From the NCBI GenBank assembly GCA_964461995.1, contig CAYWXL010000018.1, positions 7,408 to 71,407 of the forward strand: a DNA stretch of 64,000 bases. Reading direction: 5' to 3'. Of this stretch, positions 16,250 through 24,312 are shown piece by piece. The notes under the pieces are model-generated. The model saw only the letters and a program-made list of their open reading frames with translations. It was not told the origin of the DNA and made no database searches. The DNA is from JALSRK01 sp964461995. GTDB taxonomy: Bacteria > Acidobacteriota > Terriglobia > Bryobacterales > Bryobacteraceae. Position numbers and translations under genes: made by a program. Position 1 is the stretch's first letter; each line of letters starts with the position of its first letter.

Positions 16250-17608
16250 TCAGCTCCTGGCCTGTGCAGCCGGTTCCAGCCGCTCCAGAAACCGCGTATC
16301 CAGCTTTCCCGCCACGAAATCCGGATGGCTGAGGATCCGCTGGTGCAAGGGAATGCTCGTCTTGATTCCTTCGACGACAAACATATCCAGGGCCCGGTTC
16401 ATCCGGCTGATGGCCTCTCCCCGGTCCCGCCCGTGAGTGATCAACTTCGCTACCAGCGAATCATAGTAAGGGGGGATCACCCCTTCCTGATAGGCTGCCG
16501 TATCGACGCGAACGCCGATGAAGCCGGGCACGTGGAACCCGGTGATTCGGCCGGGGGAGGGCATCAAAGTATCGGGGTCTTCCGCGTTGATGCGGCATTC
16601 CAAGGCGTGGCCGCGAAGTTCGATCGGCTCGTCGAGGATCTCGTCCAGTTTCATTCCGGCGGCCACCTGGATTTGGGCCTTGACCAGGTCCACTCCGGTG
16701 ACCAGCTCGGTCACCGGGTGCTCCACCTGGATCCGGGCGTTCACTTCGATGAAATACAGATGCCCGGTCTCATCCATCAGGAACTCCACGGTGCCGGCAT
16801 TCACATATCCCACGTCTCGCAGAGCGCGGCGCAGCCGGTCGGAAATCGCTTCGCGCAACTCCGGTGTGACGGCGGGTGAGGGAGCTTCCTCAATCAGCTT
16901 CTGGTGGCGGCGCTGGATCGAGCACTCGCGCTCACCGAAGACTTCCACGTTGCCGTGAGCGTCGGCGAGGACCTGAAACTCGATATGGCGGGGAGCGGTG
17001 ATGAATTTCTCCAGATAGAGGTCCGGACGCGAGAACGCCGCTTCGGCCTCCTGCTGAGCCTGGCTGAACACGCCGTCCATTTCCGAGCCTTGCCGGACAA
17101 TCCGCATGCCCCGGCCGCCGCCTCCCGCCGCGGCTTTCAAAATCACCGGGTACCCGATCTGCTCGGCGATCTCCCGCGCTTCCGCGGCGCTGCTCAGGAT
17201 TCCCTGCGAACCCGGCAGAATCGGCACGCCCGCGCGCTTCATCGCTTCCCGGGCGTGCTGTTTGAAGCCCATCAGCCGGGTCACGTCTGGCGGCGGCCCG
17301 ATGAACTGAATGCCCGAGGTCTGACAGACCTCTGAGAACTCGGCGTTCTCACTCAAGAATCCATAGCCTGGGTGGATCGCGTCGGCGTTTGTCAACTCAG
17401 CGGCGCTGATGATGGCCGGGAAGTCGAGGTAACTCCGGCTGCTCTTCGCCGGCCCGATACAGACCGCCTCGTCGGCGAACCGGACGTGCAAGCTGTTCCG
17501 GTCGGCTTCCGAGTAGACCGCCACCGTGGAGATTCCTAGCTCCTTGCAGGCGCAGATTACACGAAGCGCAATTTCACCACGATTGGCGATGAGTACTTTG
17601 CGAAACAT
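16250..17608 (-). CDS. accC: Acetyl-CoA carboxylase, biotin carboxylase subunit
   Basis: AccC uses ATP and bicarbonate to carboxylate the biotin on AccB, the first half-reaction of malonyl-CoA synthesis. The 452-residue length is normal. It shows MFRKVLIANRGEIALRV at the N-terminus, the ATP-grasp glycine-rich loop KAAAGGGGRGMR, the FGERECSIQRRHQKLIEEAP segment and the active-site EVNARIQVEH. It lies 28 bp downstream of accB in the same direction, so subunits are probably co-expressed. No clear Shine-Dalgarno precedes the ATG. Confidence 0.97.
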   Translation of the reverse strand: MFRKVLIANRGEIALRVICACKELGISTVAVYSEADRNSLHVRFADEAVCIGPAKSSRSYLDFPAIISAAELTNADAIHPGYGFLSENAEFSEVCQTSGIQFIGPPPDVTRLMGFKQHAREAMKRAGVPILPGSQGILSSAAEAREIAEQIGYPVILKAAAGGGGRGMRIVRQGSEMDGVFSQAQQEAEAAFSRPDLYLEKFITAPRHIEFQVLADAHGNVEVFGERECSIQRRHQKLIEEAPSPAVTPELREAISDRLRRALRDVGYVNAGTVEFLMDETGHLYFIEVNARIQVEHPVTELVTGVDLVKAQIQVAAGMKLDEILDEPIELRGHALECRINAEDPDTLMPSPGRITGFHVPGFIGVRVDTAAYQEGVIPPYYDSLVAKLITHGRDRGEAISRMNRALDMFVVEGIKTSIPLHQRILSHPDFVAGKLDTRFLERLEPAAQARS

Positions 17609-17636
17609 AGGAGTGACAGGTTGCCCGCCTTGGTCC

Positions 17637-18128
17637 TCAGTCTAGGCGCACCGAGAACAGCGCCTGGCCGTATTCGACCGGTTTGCCGTTCTCCACCAGC
17701 TTGGCGACGATCGTCCCGGATACCTCAGCCTCGATCTCGTTCATCAGTTTCATCGATTCGATGATGCAGAGGACCTGGCCGGGGGTGATGTGGTCGCCGA
17801 CCTTTACGAACGGCTCCGCGTCGGGAGCCGGCGCCTCGTAAAAAGTGCCGACGATCGGAGACTTGATGAGATGGAGGTTTTCTTCTTCAGCGGCTTTCGG
17901 CGGTTCCTGCGCCTCGGCGGCCGGAGCTGGCCCGGCAGGGTTGGCCGGCGCCGCTCCCACGGCTTGACCCGCGAAGGCCATCGGGTGGGCCGGCACGATG
18001 ATTTCTTGTCTCGGCGCCTCACTCTGGCGGCGGATCCGCACCTTGCTGTCGCCCCGCGTGACTTCCAGCTCAGCTACGCCGCTGTCGATCACCACCTGAA
18101 CGAGTTCCTTTATCTCTTTTAAATCCAT
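17637..18128 (-). CDS. accB: Acetyl-CoA carboxylase biotin carboxyl carrier protein
   Basis: AccB carries the biotin that shuttles carboxyl groups between AccC and the transferase. The 163-residue protein has an N-terminal helical part (MDLKEIKELVQVVIDSG), a Pro/Ala-rich linker (about 60-85) and a C-terminal biotinyl domain with the lysine to be biotinylated in ESMKLMNEIEAE. I chose ATG 18128 because it gives the usual N-terminus; an in-frame GTG at 18173 would add 15 residues and overlap the pepP stop by 4 bp. In many bacteria efp lies between pepP and accB; here efp is elsewhere (62079-62639). Confidence 0.95.
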   Translation of the reverse strand: MDLKEIKELVQVVIDSGVAELEVTRGDSKVRIRRQSEAPRQEIIVPAHPMAFAGQAVGAAPANPAGPAPAAEAQEPPKAAEEENLHLIKSPIVGTFYEAPAPDAEPFVKVGDHITPGQVLCIIESMKLMNEIEAEVSGTIVAKLVENGKPVEYGQALFSVRLD

Positions 18129-18169
18129 AGACTCATCCACGACTGGAGGCCGCCTCTGGTAACGGCGCC

Positions 18170-19252
18170 TCACAGTTCCATCAGCTCTTTGGGTATTCGC
18201 GTTAGAATCTCACAACCCGTTCTCGTGACTACGATCGTATCCTCGATGCGAACCCCGCCGAACCTCTCCATGTATACACCAGGCTCGATGGTGATTACCA
18301 TCCCGGCTTCCAACCGCCGGCGTTCCACTTTCGCCAGTCGGGGCGCTTCGTGAATTTCGAGCCCCAGGCCGTGGCCTGTCGAGTGCGTGAAAAAACCGTC
18401 TAGGCCGTGGCTTTTTAATACCTGCCTCGCCCGGCGGTCTACGGCCGCCGCACTCCTGCCGGCCCGCACGTGATCCAGCGCAGCGAGTTGCGCCTCTAGC
18501 ACTGCCCCGTACAGGCGGGAGATCTTCTTCGTCGGCTTTCCGAACCAAGCCACGCGTGTCATGTCGCTGGCATAGCCGTTCCGTGACGCGCCCATGTCCA
18601 CTAGCAGCAGTTCGTTAGCTTGGACAAGCCGGTCGGAAGGTTCGGCGTGTGGCAGGGCGCTCCGGGGTCCGGAAGCGACGATCGTATCGAAAGCCGGTCG
18701 TTCAGCCCCGAGTTTCCGCATCTGGTGGTCGAACTCAGCCGCCAGCTCCGTCTCTGACATTCCGGGCTTCGCCTTCCGGATCACGCGTGAGAAAGCGGTT
18801 TCGCAGGTCTGCATCGAAGCGCGGATCAGCTCGATCTCCGTCTCCGATTTGATGCTGCGAAGCTGCTCCACCATTCCTTGCACCGGATTCAACCGGATGC
18901 TGCCGGCCACGTACTCTTCCAGCGCCAGGTACGTGGAGTATCGGATGTGCGCGCTTTCAAAGGCGGCCCGCGCCACCCTGAATTTCCGCAGCAGAGGGCC
19001 TACCGCGCGTACCAACGGCCCCCGCACGACTTTGACGGTGCAGCCGGTCTGTTCCGCCGCCTGAATTTCATACCTCGGGTCAGTGAGCAGGACGGTCTCC
19101 GACGCGGTCGCCACCAGCAGGCCGTTGGATCCAGTGAACCCGCACAAGTAGCGGATGTTCGCCGGGGAGAAGACGAGGAGTCCTTCGATGCCGGCCTCGC
19201 AAAGCAAGTCCCGTAGTCGCGCACGCCGCTGGCTGTATTCTTGTTCGGTCAT
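18170..19252 (-). CDS. pepP: Xaa-Pro aminopeptidase / M24 metallopeptidase
   Basis: This 360-residue creatinase-like enzyme removes N-terminal residues that precede proline. The N-terminal creatinase domain (about 1-130) is followed by the pita-bread catalytic domain. The five metal ligands are visible in LLVDMGASRNGYASDMTR (two Asp), STGHGLGLEIHE (His), TIEPGVY (Glu) and VRIEDT (Glu). It heads the pepP-accB-accC unit, a common bacterial order. Assignment as PepP or PepQ cannot be made from the sequence alone. No clear Shine-Dalgarno sequence is seen. Confidence 0.92.
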   Translation of the reverse strand: MTEQEYSQRRARLRDLLCEAGIEGLLVFSPANIRYLCGFTGSNGLLVATASETVLLTDPRYEIQAAEQTGCTVKVVRGPLVRAVGPLLRKFRVARAAFESAHIRYSTYLALEEYVAGSIRLNPVQGMVEQLRSIKSETEIELIRASMQTCETAFSRVIRKAKPGMSETELAAEFDHQMRKLGAERPAFDTIVASGPRSALPHAEPSDRLVQANELLLVDMGASRNGYASDMTRVAWFGKPTKKISRLYGAVLEAQLAALDHVRAGRSAAAVDRRARQVLKSHGLDGFFTHSTGHGLGLEIHEAPRLAKVERRRLEAGMVITIEPGVYMERFGGVRIEDTIVVTRTGCEILTRIPKELMEL

Positions 19253-19443
19253 GGAGAGAGATTCAGGTGATCGAGCCGCGAGTTCGTTGAAATCGGTTAA
19301 TCAGGCGCTCCGTCGGAGTCGCCCGGCTGCCGCTTTCTCCTCGAGGCTGCTCCTGGCGTAGACCCGCGCCCCCGGGAAATACCAATCCTCCCCGCGAAGC
19401 TTTGTGCGGGCTCCTTCCTCAACCCGAGGAAACCTAATCCCCG

Positions 19444-19452
19444 ATTGTAGCA
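19444..19452 (-). promoter_or_regulatory. Possible extended -10 element facing pepP
   Basis: Minus-strand TGCTACAAT, the mirror image of the plus-strand element at 19487-19495 (9-bp perfect inverted repeat, 34 bp apart). Used as a promoter it would give pepP-accB-accC a leader of about 185 nt; it could equally be part of an operator or hairpin. Confidence 0.4.
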
Positions 19453-19486
19453 TCCGCGTCTCATGTCTGAAGCGTCTGCTACAATA

Positions 19487-19495
19487 CGGCCGCGG
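19487..19495 (+). promoter_or_regulatory. Extended -10 element of the methyltransferase gene
   Basis: Plus-strand TGCTACAAT, 26 nt before ATG 19522. It matches the extended -10 of ispH at eight of nine positions and forms an inverted repeat with 19444-19452, so the two divergent transcription units may share regulation. Confidence 0.5.
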
Positions 19496-19521
19496 CTTTC
19501 GCAACGAATCCGGGTGCTGTA

Positions 19522-20220
19522 ATGGCGACGAATCTCACGTGGTGTCCGCTTTCCGGCCATGGCCGGCGGTGTGTTATGCCGGAGCTGCTTCCTCACGCGA
19601 GCCTCCACGAGCGCGAAGCGAACCTGCGGGACCTGGCCCGGATCAACCGCTGGTTCGGCGGGTACCGGGTGGCGAGGAACTTGATGCGGGAAGTCGCACG
19701 GCCGGGCGAGAATCTCACGGTGCTCGATGCCGGGGCCGGCGCCGGAGACGTGGGCCGCGCTATCCGTTGCGCGTTCCCCCGCGCCACGGTCGTCTCCTTG
19801 GATCGCCACCACTTGCATCTTCGGCGAGCGCAGACTCCTCGCCTGGTGGCTGATGTCTTCCAGCTCCCATTCCCGCCGCGCTCCTTCGATGTCGTCTTCT
19901 GCTCGCTCGTGCTTCACGAGTACCCCGATTCCGATGCGGCAACGCTCCTCCGCCGCCTGTTCGACTCTGCACGGCGGGCGCTCGTCGTGGTGGACTTGTA
20001 CCGTCACCCGGTGGCGTATCATTTCCTTCCGGCCACAGACTGGCTTTTCAACTGGCATCGCCTCACGCTGCACGACGGCCCGATCTCTGTCGCGGCGGCT
20101 TTCCGTCCCCGAGAATTGAGAGACCTGGCTCATGGAGCTGGACTGGAGCACGTCCGGGTGCGGCTTCACTGGCCTTGGTTTCGGATATCTTTGCTGGCTC
20201 GGCGGGAACGCGATGGGTGA
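19522..20220 (+). CDS. SAM-dependent methyltransferase (class I)
   Basis: This 232-residue protein has the class I SAM-binding core: motif I VLDAGAGAGDVGRAI, followed by VVSLDRHHLHLRRA with the acidic residue of motif II. PPRSFDVVFCSLVLHEY forms the active-site region. ATG 19576 (MPELLPHASLHER) is an alternative start closer to family N-termini. It overlaps the next gene, a flavoprotein, by 8 bp. Similar methyltransferase/flavoprotein pairs often accompany type III polyketide synthases, but none is present here, so the substrate is unknown. Confidence 0.85.
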   Translation: MATNLTWCPLSGHGRRCVMPELLPHASLHEREANLRDLARINRWFGGYRVARNLMREVARPGENLTVLDAGAGAGDVGRAIRCAFPRATVVSLDRHHLHLRRAQTPRLVADVFQLPFPPRSFDVVFCSLVLHEYPDSDAATLLRRLFDSARRALVVVDLYRHPVAYHFLPATDWLFNWHRLTLHDGPISVAAAFRPRELRDLAHGAGLEHVRVRLHWPWFRISLLARRERDG

Positions 20221-21196
20221 GATCAGGGTCATCGGTGACGGTCCAGCCGGGTGTGCGGCCGCCCTGGCTGCTTTGAACGCGGATTGCCCGGTCGCGTTGC
20301 ACTCGAAGACCGTCAAGCCACACCATCGCGTCTGTGGGGAGTTTCTTTCGCCGGAGTTCGTGGTCGTGGCGGAATCGCTCGGTGTGTGGGACCGTCTCGC
20401 GGCGGCCGGCGCCGCTCCGATCCGCCGCATGCAGGTCCGGATCGGGAAGCAGGAGTTGAAATGCGTCTTGCCTGAGGGCGCGTACGGTCTGAGCCGTTTC
20501 TCGCTCGACGCCCTCTTGTTGAAAGTAGCGGAAGAGCGCGGCGCCCGCCTCGTACGGTCCCAACCGGCTTCTGAAGCTGTCCCCACGGTGATCGCCACTG
20601 GGCGCCGGCATGTTTCGGACGCGCCGAAGGCCCAGCGCCTCTTCGGCTTCAAGGCTCATTTCCGCGGGCCATCGGACGATGCCGTGGAACTTTACTTCTT
20701 TCCGGGCGGGTATGCGGGTGTGAGCCCGGTCGAGCAGGGCTTGACCAATGTCTGTGGCATTGCGCGCTTGGAGGTCATCAGCCGGTTCGGCTACGACTTC
20801 GACGCGCTCTTGGCGAGCTTGCCGGCGCTGCGGGAGCGGGTGGCGCCTCTGTCGCGCTGTTGGGACTGGCTCATGACGGGTCCGGTGTGTCCTATCGGAC
20901 TGCCGTCTTCTCTCTCCGGCCGCCGTTATCCCGCCGGCGACGCTCTGGCTTTCGCTGATCCGTTCACCGGTTCCGGCTTGACGAACGCCCTGATCACGGG
21001 ACGGCTGGCCGGCCGCGCCGCCGCCCATGGGGAGTCCCCGGAAGACTATTTGAAACAGTGCCGGCGCACCGTCGGCTCCGTTTTTCGCAACGCCGCGCTC
21101 CTGCGGCGCGCGCTGGCGACCCGATGGGCTGCGGCCTTGGCGCCGTTCGTTCGGGCCTCGTGGCTGTTCCGGCTCACCCGCCCGCGGGCGCTTTAG
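20213..21196 (+). CDS. FAD-dependent oxidoreductase, geranylgeranyl-reductase-like
   Basis: The 327-residue flavoprotein starts at ATG 20213 behind GGCGGGA, inside the end of the methyltransferase gene (8-bp overlap). The dinucleotide-binding motif is IRVIGDGPAGCAAALAAL at the N-terminus. The second FAD motif is RRYPAGDALAFADPFTGSGL (about 240-259). This layout fits the group of geranylgeranyl reductases, halogenases and PHBH-type monooxygenases. Coupling to a methyltransferase suggests joint modification of one small molecule or prenyl/polyketide product. The motif pattern does not suggest HpnE, which belongs to the amine-oxidase/phytoene-desaturase family. Confidence 0.82.
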   Translation: MGEIRVIGDGPAGCAAALAALNADCPVALHSKTVKPHHRVCGEFLSPEFVVVAESLGVWDRLAAAGAAPIRRMQVRIGKQELKCVLPEGAYGLSRFSLDALLLKVAEERGARLVRSQPASEAVPTVIATGRRHVSDAPKAQRLFGFKAHFRGPSDDAVELYFFPGGYAGVSPVEQGLTNVCGIARLEVISRFGYDFDALLASLPALRERVAPLSRCWDWLMTGPVCPIGLPSSLSGRRYPAGDALAFADPFTGSGLTNALITGRLAGRAAAHGESPEDYLKQCRRTVGSVFRNAALLRRALATRWAAALAPFVRASWLFRLTRPRAL

Positions 21197-21249
21197 CGGT
21201 TCGGCGTCCGCTGTTCGCCGTCCCTGTCGCAACCCGCGCCGAATTGGGA

Positions 21250-21255
21250 TAGGAT
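21250..21255 (+). promoter_or_regulatory. Possible -10 element of the DUF1080 gene
   Basis: TAGGAT ends 9 nt before ATG 21265. It is one of several -10-like hexamers at this spacing in the window. The overlapping AGGATGGGA could instead serve as a weak ribosome-binding site. Confidence 0.3.
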
Positions 21256-21264
21256 GGGACGGCT

Positions 21265-22503
21265 ATGGTAATCCGGGTGTTCGCTTCCCTCGTTCCCTTC
21301 CTCTTGCTCGCCGCGTGCGGCGGCCAGCCTCCGCAACCCCCCGAGGAGGGCATGGTCCCGCTGTTCGACGGCAAGTCGCTCGACAACTTCGAGATCAAGA
21401 ACGGGTACGCCACTTACGAAGTTCAGGACGGCATGATCGTCGGCACCACTGCCGAGGGCAGCCCCAACACGTTCCTTTGCACGAAACGCCCCTACGGCGA
21501 TTTCATTCTCGAGTTCGACGTCCTCGTGGATCCGGAGCTGAACTCCGGCGTTCAGATCCGCAGCCACCAGTACGAAAAAGATACGACTGTACGCACGTTG
21601 GGCAATCGGGGGGTTCGCGAGGTGACCCACAAAGCCGGCCGGGTCCACGGTTTGCAGGTGGAGATTTCCAACGAAGCCGCCGGCACCTCGGGCGGCATCT
21701 ACGACGAAGCCCGCAGGGGATGGGTAGCCAACATCAAGGACGACCCGAAAGCCAGCAAGGCCTTCAAGGACAACCAGTGGAACCACTATCGCATTGAGGC
21801 CGTCGGCGACCACATCCGCACGTGGGTCAACGGCGTACCCTGCGCCGATCTGGTGGACTCTATGGACCTTTCCGGCTTCATCGGCTTCCAGGTGCATCGG
21901 TACAAGGGCGACAAGCCCGCGCAGGTTCGCTGGAAGAACATCTGGATCAAGGATCTCGGCGAGCACCGCTGGAGGCCTATCTGGGACGGCAAGACCTTCG
22001 ACGGTTGGACCCCTACTGGCGGCGGCAAGTGGGAGATCGAGGACGGCGCCATCAAGGGGACCAACACCCGGTCTGGCAAAGGCGGCCTGCTGATGTCGGT
22101 CGCCGACTACAACGACTTCACCATCCGTCTGAAGTTCAAGGCCGTCAAAGGCAACAGCGGCTTCTTCTTCCGCACTGTTGAAGAAAACGGCAAACTGCAG
22201 GGCCTCGAAGCCGAGATCGATGAAAAAGACTACATTGGCGGCTATTACGAGGTGGGCGGGCGGAAATATGTCGTAAAGCCCGAAGCCGACGAGGTCGCCC
22301 GGTACTTCAAGCCCGGCGAGTGGAACGAGCTGACCGTCTCGGCGCACGGCCGCCGGCTCGTCTTCCACGTCAACGGGTACAAGACCGTGGACTTGCCGAA
22401 CGATCCCGGCCGCCTCACTGGAAAACTGGGCCTTCAGGTGCATGGCCGGCAGGATGTCGAGGTCTGGTTCAAGGACATCGAGGTGCTTGAGAAAGCCGAG
22501 TAG
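21265..22503 (+). CDS. Lipoprotein with two DUF1080 (3-keto-disaccharide hydrolase-like) domains
   Basis: The 412-residue product has a lipoprotein signal (FLLLAACG) and two tandem concanavalin-like DUF1080 domains. The first starts at MVPLFDGKSLDNFEIKNG (about 30-215) and the second at RPIWDGKTFDGWTPTGGGKW (about 236-410). Each has the typical NSGVQIRS/NSGFFFR strand and the DNQWNHYRIEA/PGEWNELTVSA segment. DUF1080 proteins are abundant in Planctomycetes, Verrucomicrobia and Acidobacteria, and some members hydrolyse 3-keto sugars. Gene neighbours are a sulfatase and a CehA/McbA-like hydrolase, consistent with extracellular carbohydrate turnover. Confidence 0.88.
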   Translation: MVIRVFASLVPFLLLAACGGQPPQPPEEGMVPLFDGKSLDNFEIKNGYATYEVQDGMIVGTTAEGSPNTFLCTKRPYGDFILEFDVLVDPELNSGVQIRSHQYEKDTTVRTLGNRGVREVTHKAGRVHGLQVEISNEAAGTSGGIYDEARRGWVANIKDDPKASKAFKDNQWNHYRIEAVGDHIRTWVNGVPCADLVDSMDLSGFIGFQVHRYKGDKPAQVRWKNIWIKDLGEHRWRPIWDGKTFDGWTPTGGGKWEIEDGAIKGTNTRSGKGGLLMSVADYNDFTIRLKFKAVKGNSGFFFRTVEENGKLQGLEAEIDEKDYIGGYYEVGGRKYVVKPEADEVARYFKPGEWNELTVSAHGRRLVFHVNGYKTVDLPNDPGRLTGKLGLQVHGRQDVEVWFKDIEVLEKAE

Positions 22504-22820
22504 CCACGCTTTCCGGGCGGCCCGGCGGAAGGTTTCGGCGCCACTCCCGTCTGGCAAGCCACGTGCACCACGAAATACGCCGTGGCCAAAACCAACACCA
22601 CACGCGCCGCCGTGAAAGTTACCAAGAAGAGCCGGAAAATCCCGCGAAAGGCGAGACCTTGCCCGTTGCGGCGCAGTGACGGTAGGTGTTGTGGCGCTTG
22701 CCCCACCAGGTAACCGCTGGGTGATCTGCCCCGTAACCGTTTCCCACCGTGGGTCTCCTCCCGCACCGGATCTCTCTCGCAGCCGTCCCGGTCCCTGGAG
22801 TAGAATCGGCCCGAAGACAG
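22504..22820. other. 317-bp non-coding stretch between the DUF1080 and sulfatase genes
   Basis: No convincing gene. On the minus strand a hydrophobic reading (LVTFTAARVVLVLATAYFVV) can be found around 22560-22620, but it has no start codon with a ribosome-binding site and runs into the coding strand of the DUF1080 gene. The right end carries the -10-like TAGAAT of the sulfatase gene. Confidence 0.5.
22801..22806 (+). promoter_or_regulatory. -10-like element of the second sulfatase gene
   Basis: TAGAAT, 14 nt before ATG 22821; predicted leader about 8 nt, without a Shine-Dalgarno sequence. Confidence 0.35.
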
Positions 22821-24191
22821 ATGGACGCTCGCTCTGTTTCCCGGCCGGCCCTCTCCCGCCGGCGGTTTCTGGCCTCGGTCCCGCTGGCTGCCTCTTTCGC
22901 TTGTTCCACCCGTCCGAGGCGCCGCCGCCCGAACGTCATCCTGATCATGGCCGACGACCTCGGCGTGGAGTGCCTGGGCTGCTACGGCGGCTCTTCCTAT
23001 CGGACGCCGAACCTCGACCGCCTCGCCGCCGGCGGCGTCCGTTTCACCCACGCCTACTCGACGCCATTGTGCACTCCCACGCGCGTGCAGCTCATGACCG
23101 GCAAGTACAACTTCCGCAACTGGCGCGCCTTTGGCATCCTGGACCCCAACGCCCGCACCTTCGGCCACCTGATGCGCGACGCCGGCTACCGGACGGTGAT
23201 CTCCGGCAAGTGGCAGCTCTACAGCTACAATCCGCCGGACTTCATGCCCGAGTGGCGGGGCAAGGGAATGCGGCCGGAGCAGTCCGGCTTCGAGGAATAC
23301 CACCTCTGGCACGCCGGGCATACCGAGGAGAAGGGCTCCCGCTACGCCGATCCCACCATCCTCGTCAACGGCCGCCTCCGGACGGACACCAAAGGCAAGT
23401 ACGGCCCGGACCTCTACACGGACTACCTGCTCGATTTCCTCGAGCGCCACGCCTCCGAGCCGGTCTTCGCCTACTACCCGATGGCCCTTACCCACGGGCC
23501 ATTCAATCCTACTCCGCACAGCCCGGTGTGGCGGACGGGCGACCGCCTGGAGAACGATCCGAAGTACTTCAAGGACATGGTGGAGTACATGGATCACCTG
23601 GTCGGCCGCATCGTAGCCCGGCTCGCAGAGCTCGGCCTGCGTGAGCGTACCCTGCTGCTCTTCTACTCCGACAACGGCACGCCCAACCAGGTCACGTCCG
23701 AGTTCCAGGGCCGGCCTTACCGGGGCGGCAAAGGCGAGATGACCGACGCCGGAACGCACGTACCACTCATCGCCAACTGGCCGGGGACGATCGCCCCGGG
23801 GCGCGTCCTCGACGACCTGGTCGATTCCACCGACTTCTACCCCACTCTCGCCGAGCTGGCCGGGGCGGCGCTGGGCAAGGAGGGACCCATCGACGGCCGC
23901 AGCTTCCTGCCCCAACTGCGCGGCGAGCCGGGCCATCCCCGCGCCTGGGTCTACTGCGACCACAATCCCCACCCCGGCTGGTCGAAGGAGCGCTTCACCC
24001 AGCAGCGCTGGGCCCGAGACCGCCGCTACAAGCTCTACGACGACGGGCGGCTCTTCGACGTCCCGCAGGACCCGGCCGAGGAGCGCCCGCTGCCGCCCGA
24101 GGCCCTGCCGGAGGTCCGCGCCAGGCTCCAGGCGGTGCTGGACCGCTACCCGCCGATTCCCACGAAGCCGGACACTCCACCGCCGGCGTGA
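22821..24191 (+). CDS. Exported sulfatase with Tat signal
   Basis: This 456-residue type I sulfatase starts at ATG 22821. The N-terminus has a twin-arginine motif (LSRRRFLAS) and a short hydrophobic stretch ending SFACS, suggesting folded export and perhaps lipidation. MADDLGVECLG carries the metal aspartates (45-46). The formylglycine site is TPLCTPTRVQLMTG (Cys84), the CxTxR-like variant of CxPxR seen in many sulfatases. YSDNGTPNQV is the distal metal site. An earlier in-frame ATG at 22749 lacks signal features and is upstream of the -10-like element. It differs from the sulfatase at 315-1766 in signal and active-site context, so the two are not recent duplicates. Confidence 0.88.
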   Translation: MDARSVSRPALSRRRFLASVPLAASFACSTRPRRRRPNVILIMADDLGVECLGCYGGSSYRTPNLDRLAAGGVRFTHAYSTPLCTPTRVQLMTGKYNFRNWRAFGILDPNARTFGHLMRDAGYRTVISGKWQLYSYNPPDFMPEWRGKGMRPEQSGFEEYHLWHAGHTEEKGSRYADPTILVNGRLRTDTKGKYGPDLYTDYLLDFLERHASEPVFAYYPMALTHGPFNPTPHSPVWRTGDRLENDPKYFKDMVEYMDHLVGRIVARLAELGLRERTLLLFYSDNGTPNQVTSEFQGRPYRGGKGEMTDAGTHVPLIANWPGTIAPGRVLDDLVDSTDFYPTLAELAGAALGKEGPIDGRSFLPQLRGEPGHPRAWVYCDHNPHPGWSKERFTQQRWARDRRYKLYDDGRLFDVPQDPAEERPLPPEALPEVRARLQAVLDRYPPIPTKPDTPPPA

Positions 24192-24312
24192 GGGCGTGTC
24201 GTTCATCCCCGAGGCGGCTTCGGCTTGCGTTGCCCGTGGATTGCCGATAGGCTTGAACCAAAACTGCGCCGGCCGCCCATTACCGCCCGGCCCCGGCAGT
24301 GGGAGGACTACG

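Noticed and set aside
19301..19453. Small minus-strand gene of about 50 codons before pepP
   Set aside because: Its ATG lies in the TGCTACAAT element, it has no ribosome-binding site and no recognisable similarity.
20213..21196. HpnE candidate for the hopanoid pathway
   Set aside because: Motifs fit the geranylgeranyl-reductase/monooxygenase group, not the amine-oxidase-type HpnE, and it is coupled to a methyltransferase rather than to hpn genes.
22434..24206. Long open frame on the minus strand opposite the second sulfatase
   Set aside because: It mirrors the codon pattern of the real gene, has no recognisable domains and no ribosome-binding site. The same applies to the 703-codon frame opposite the secretin gene.
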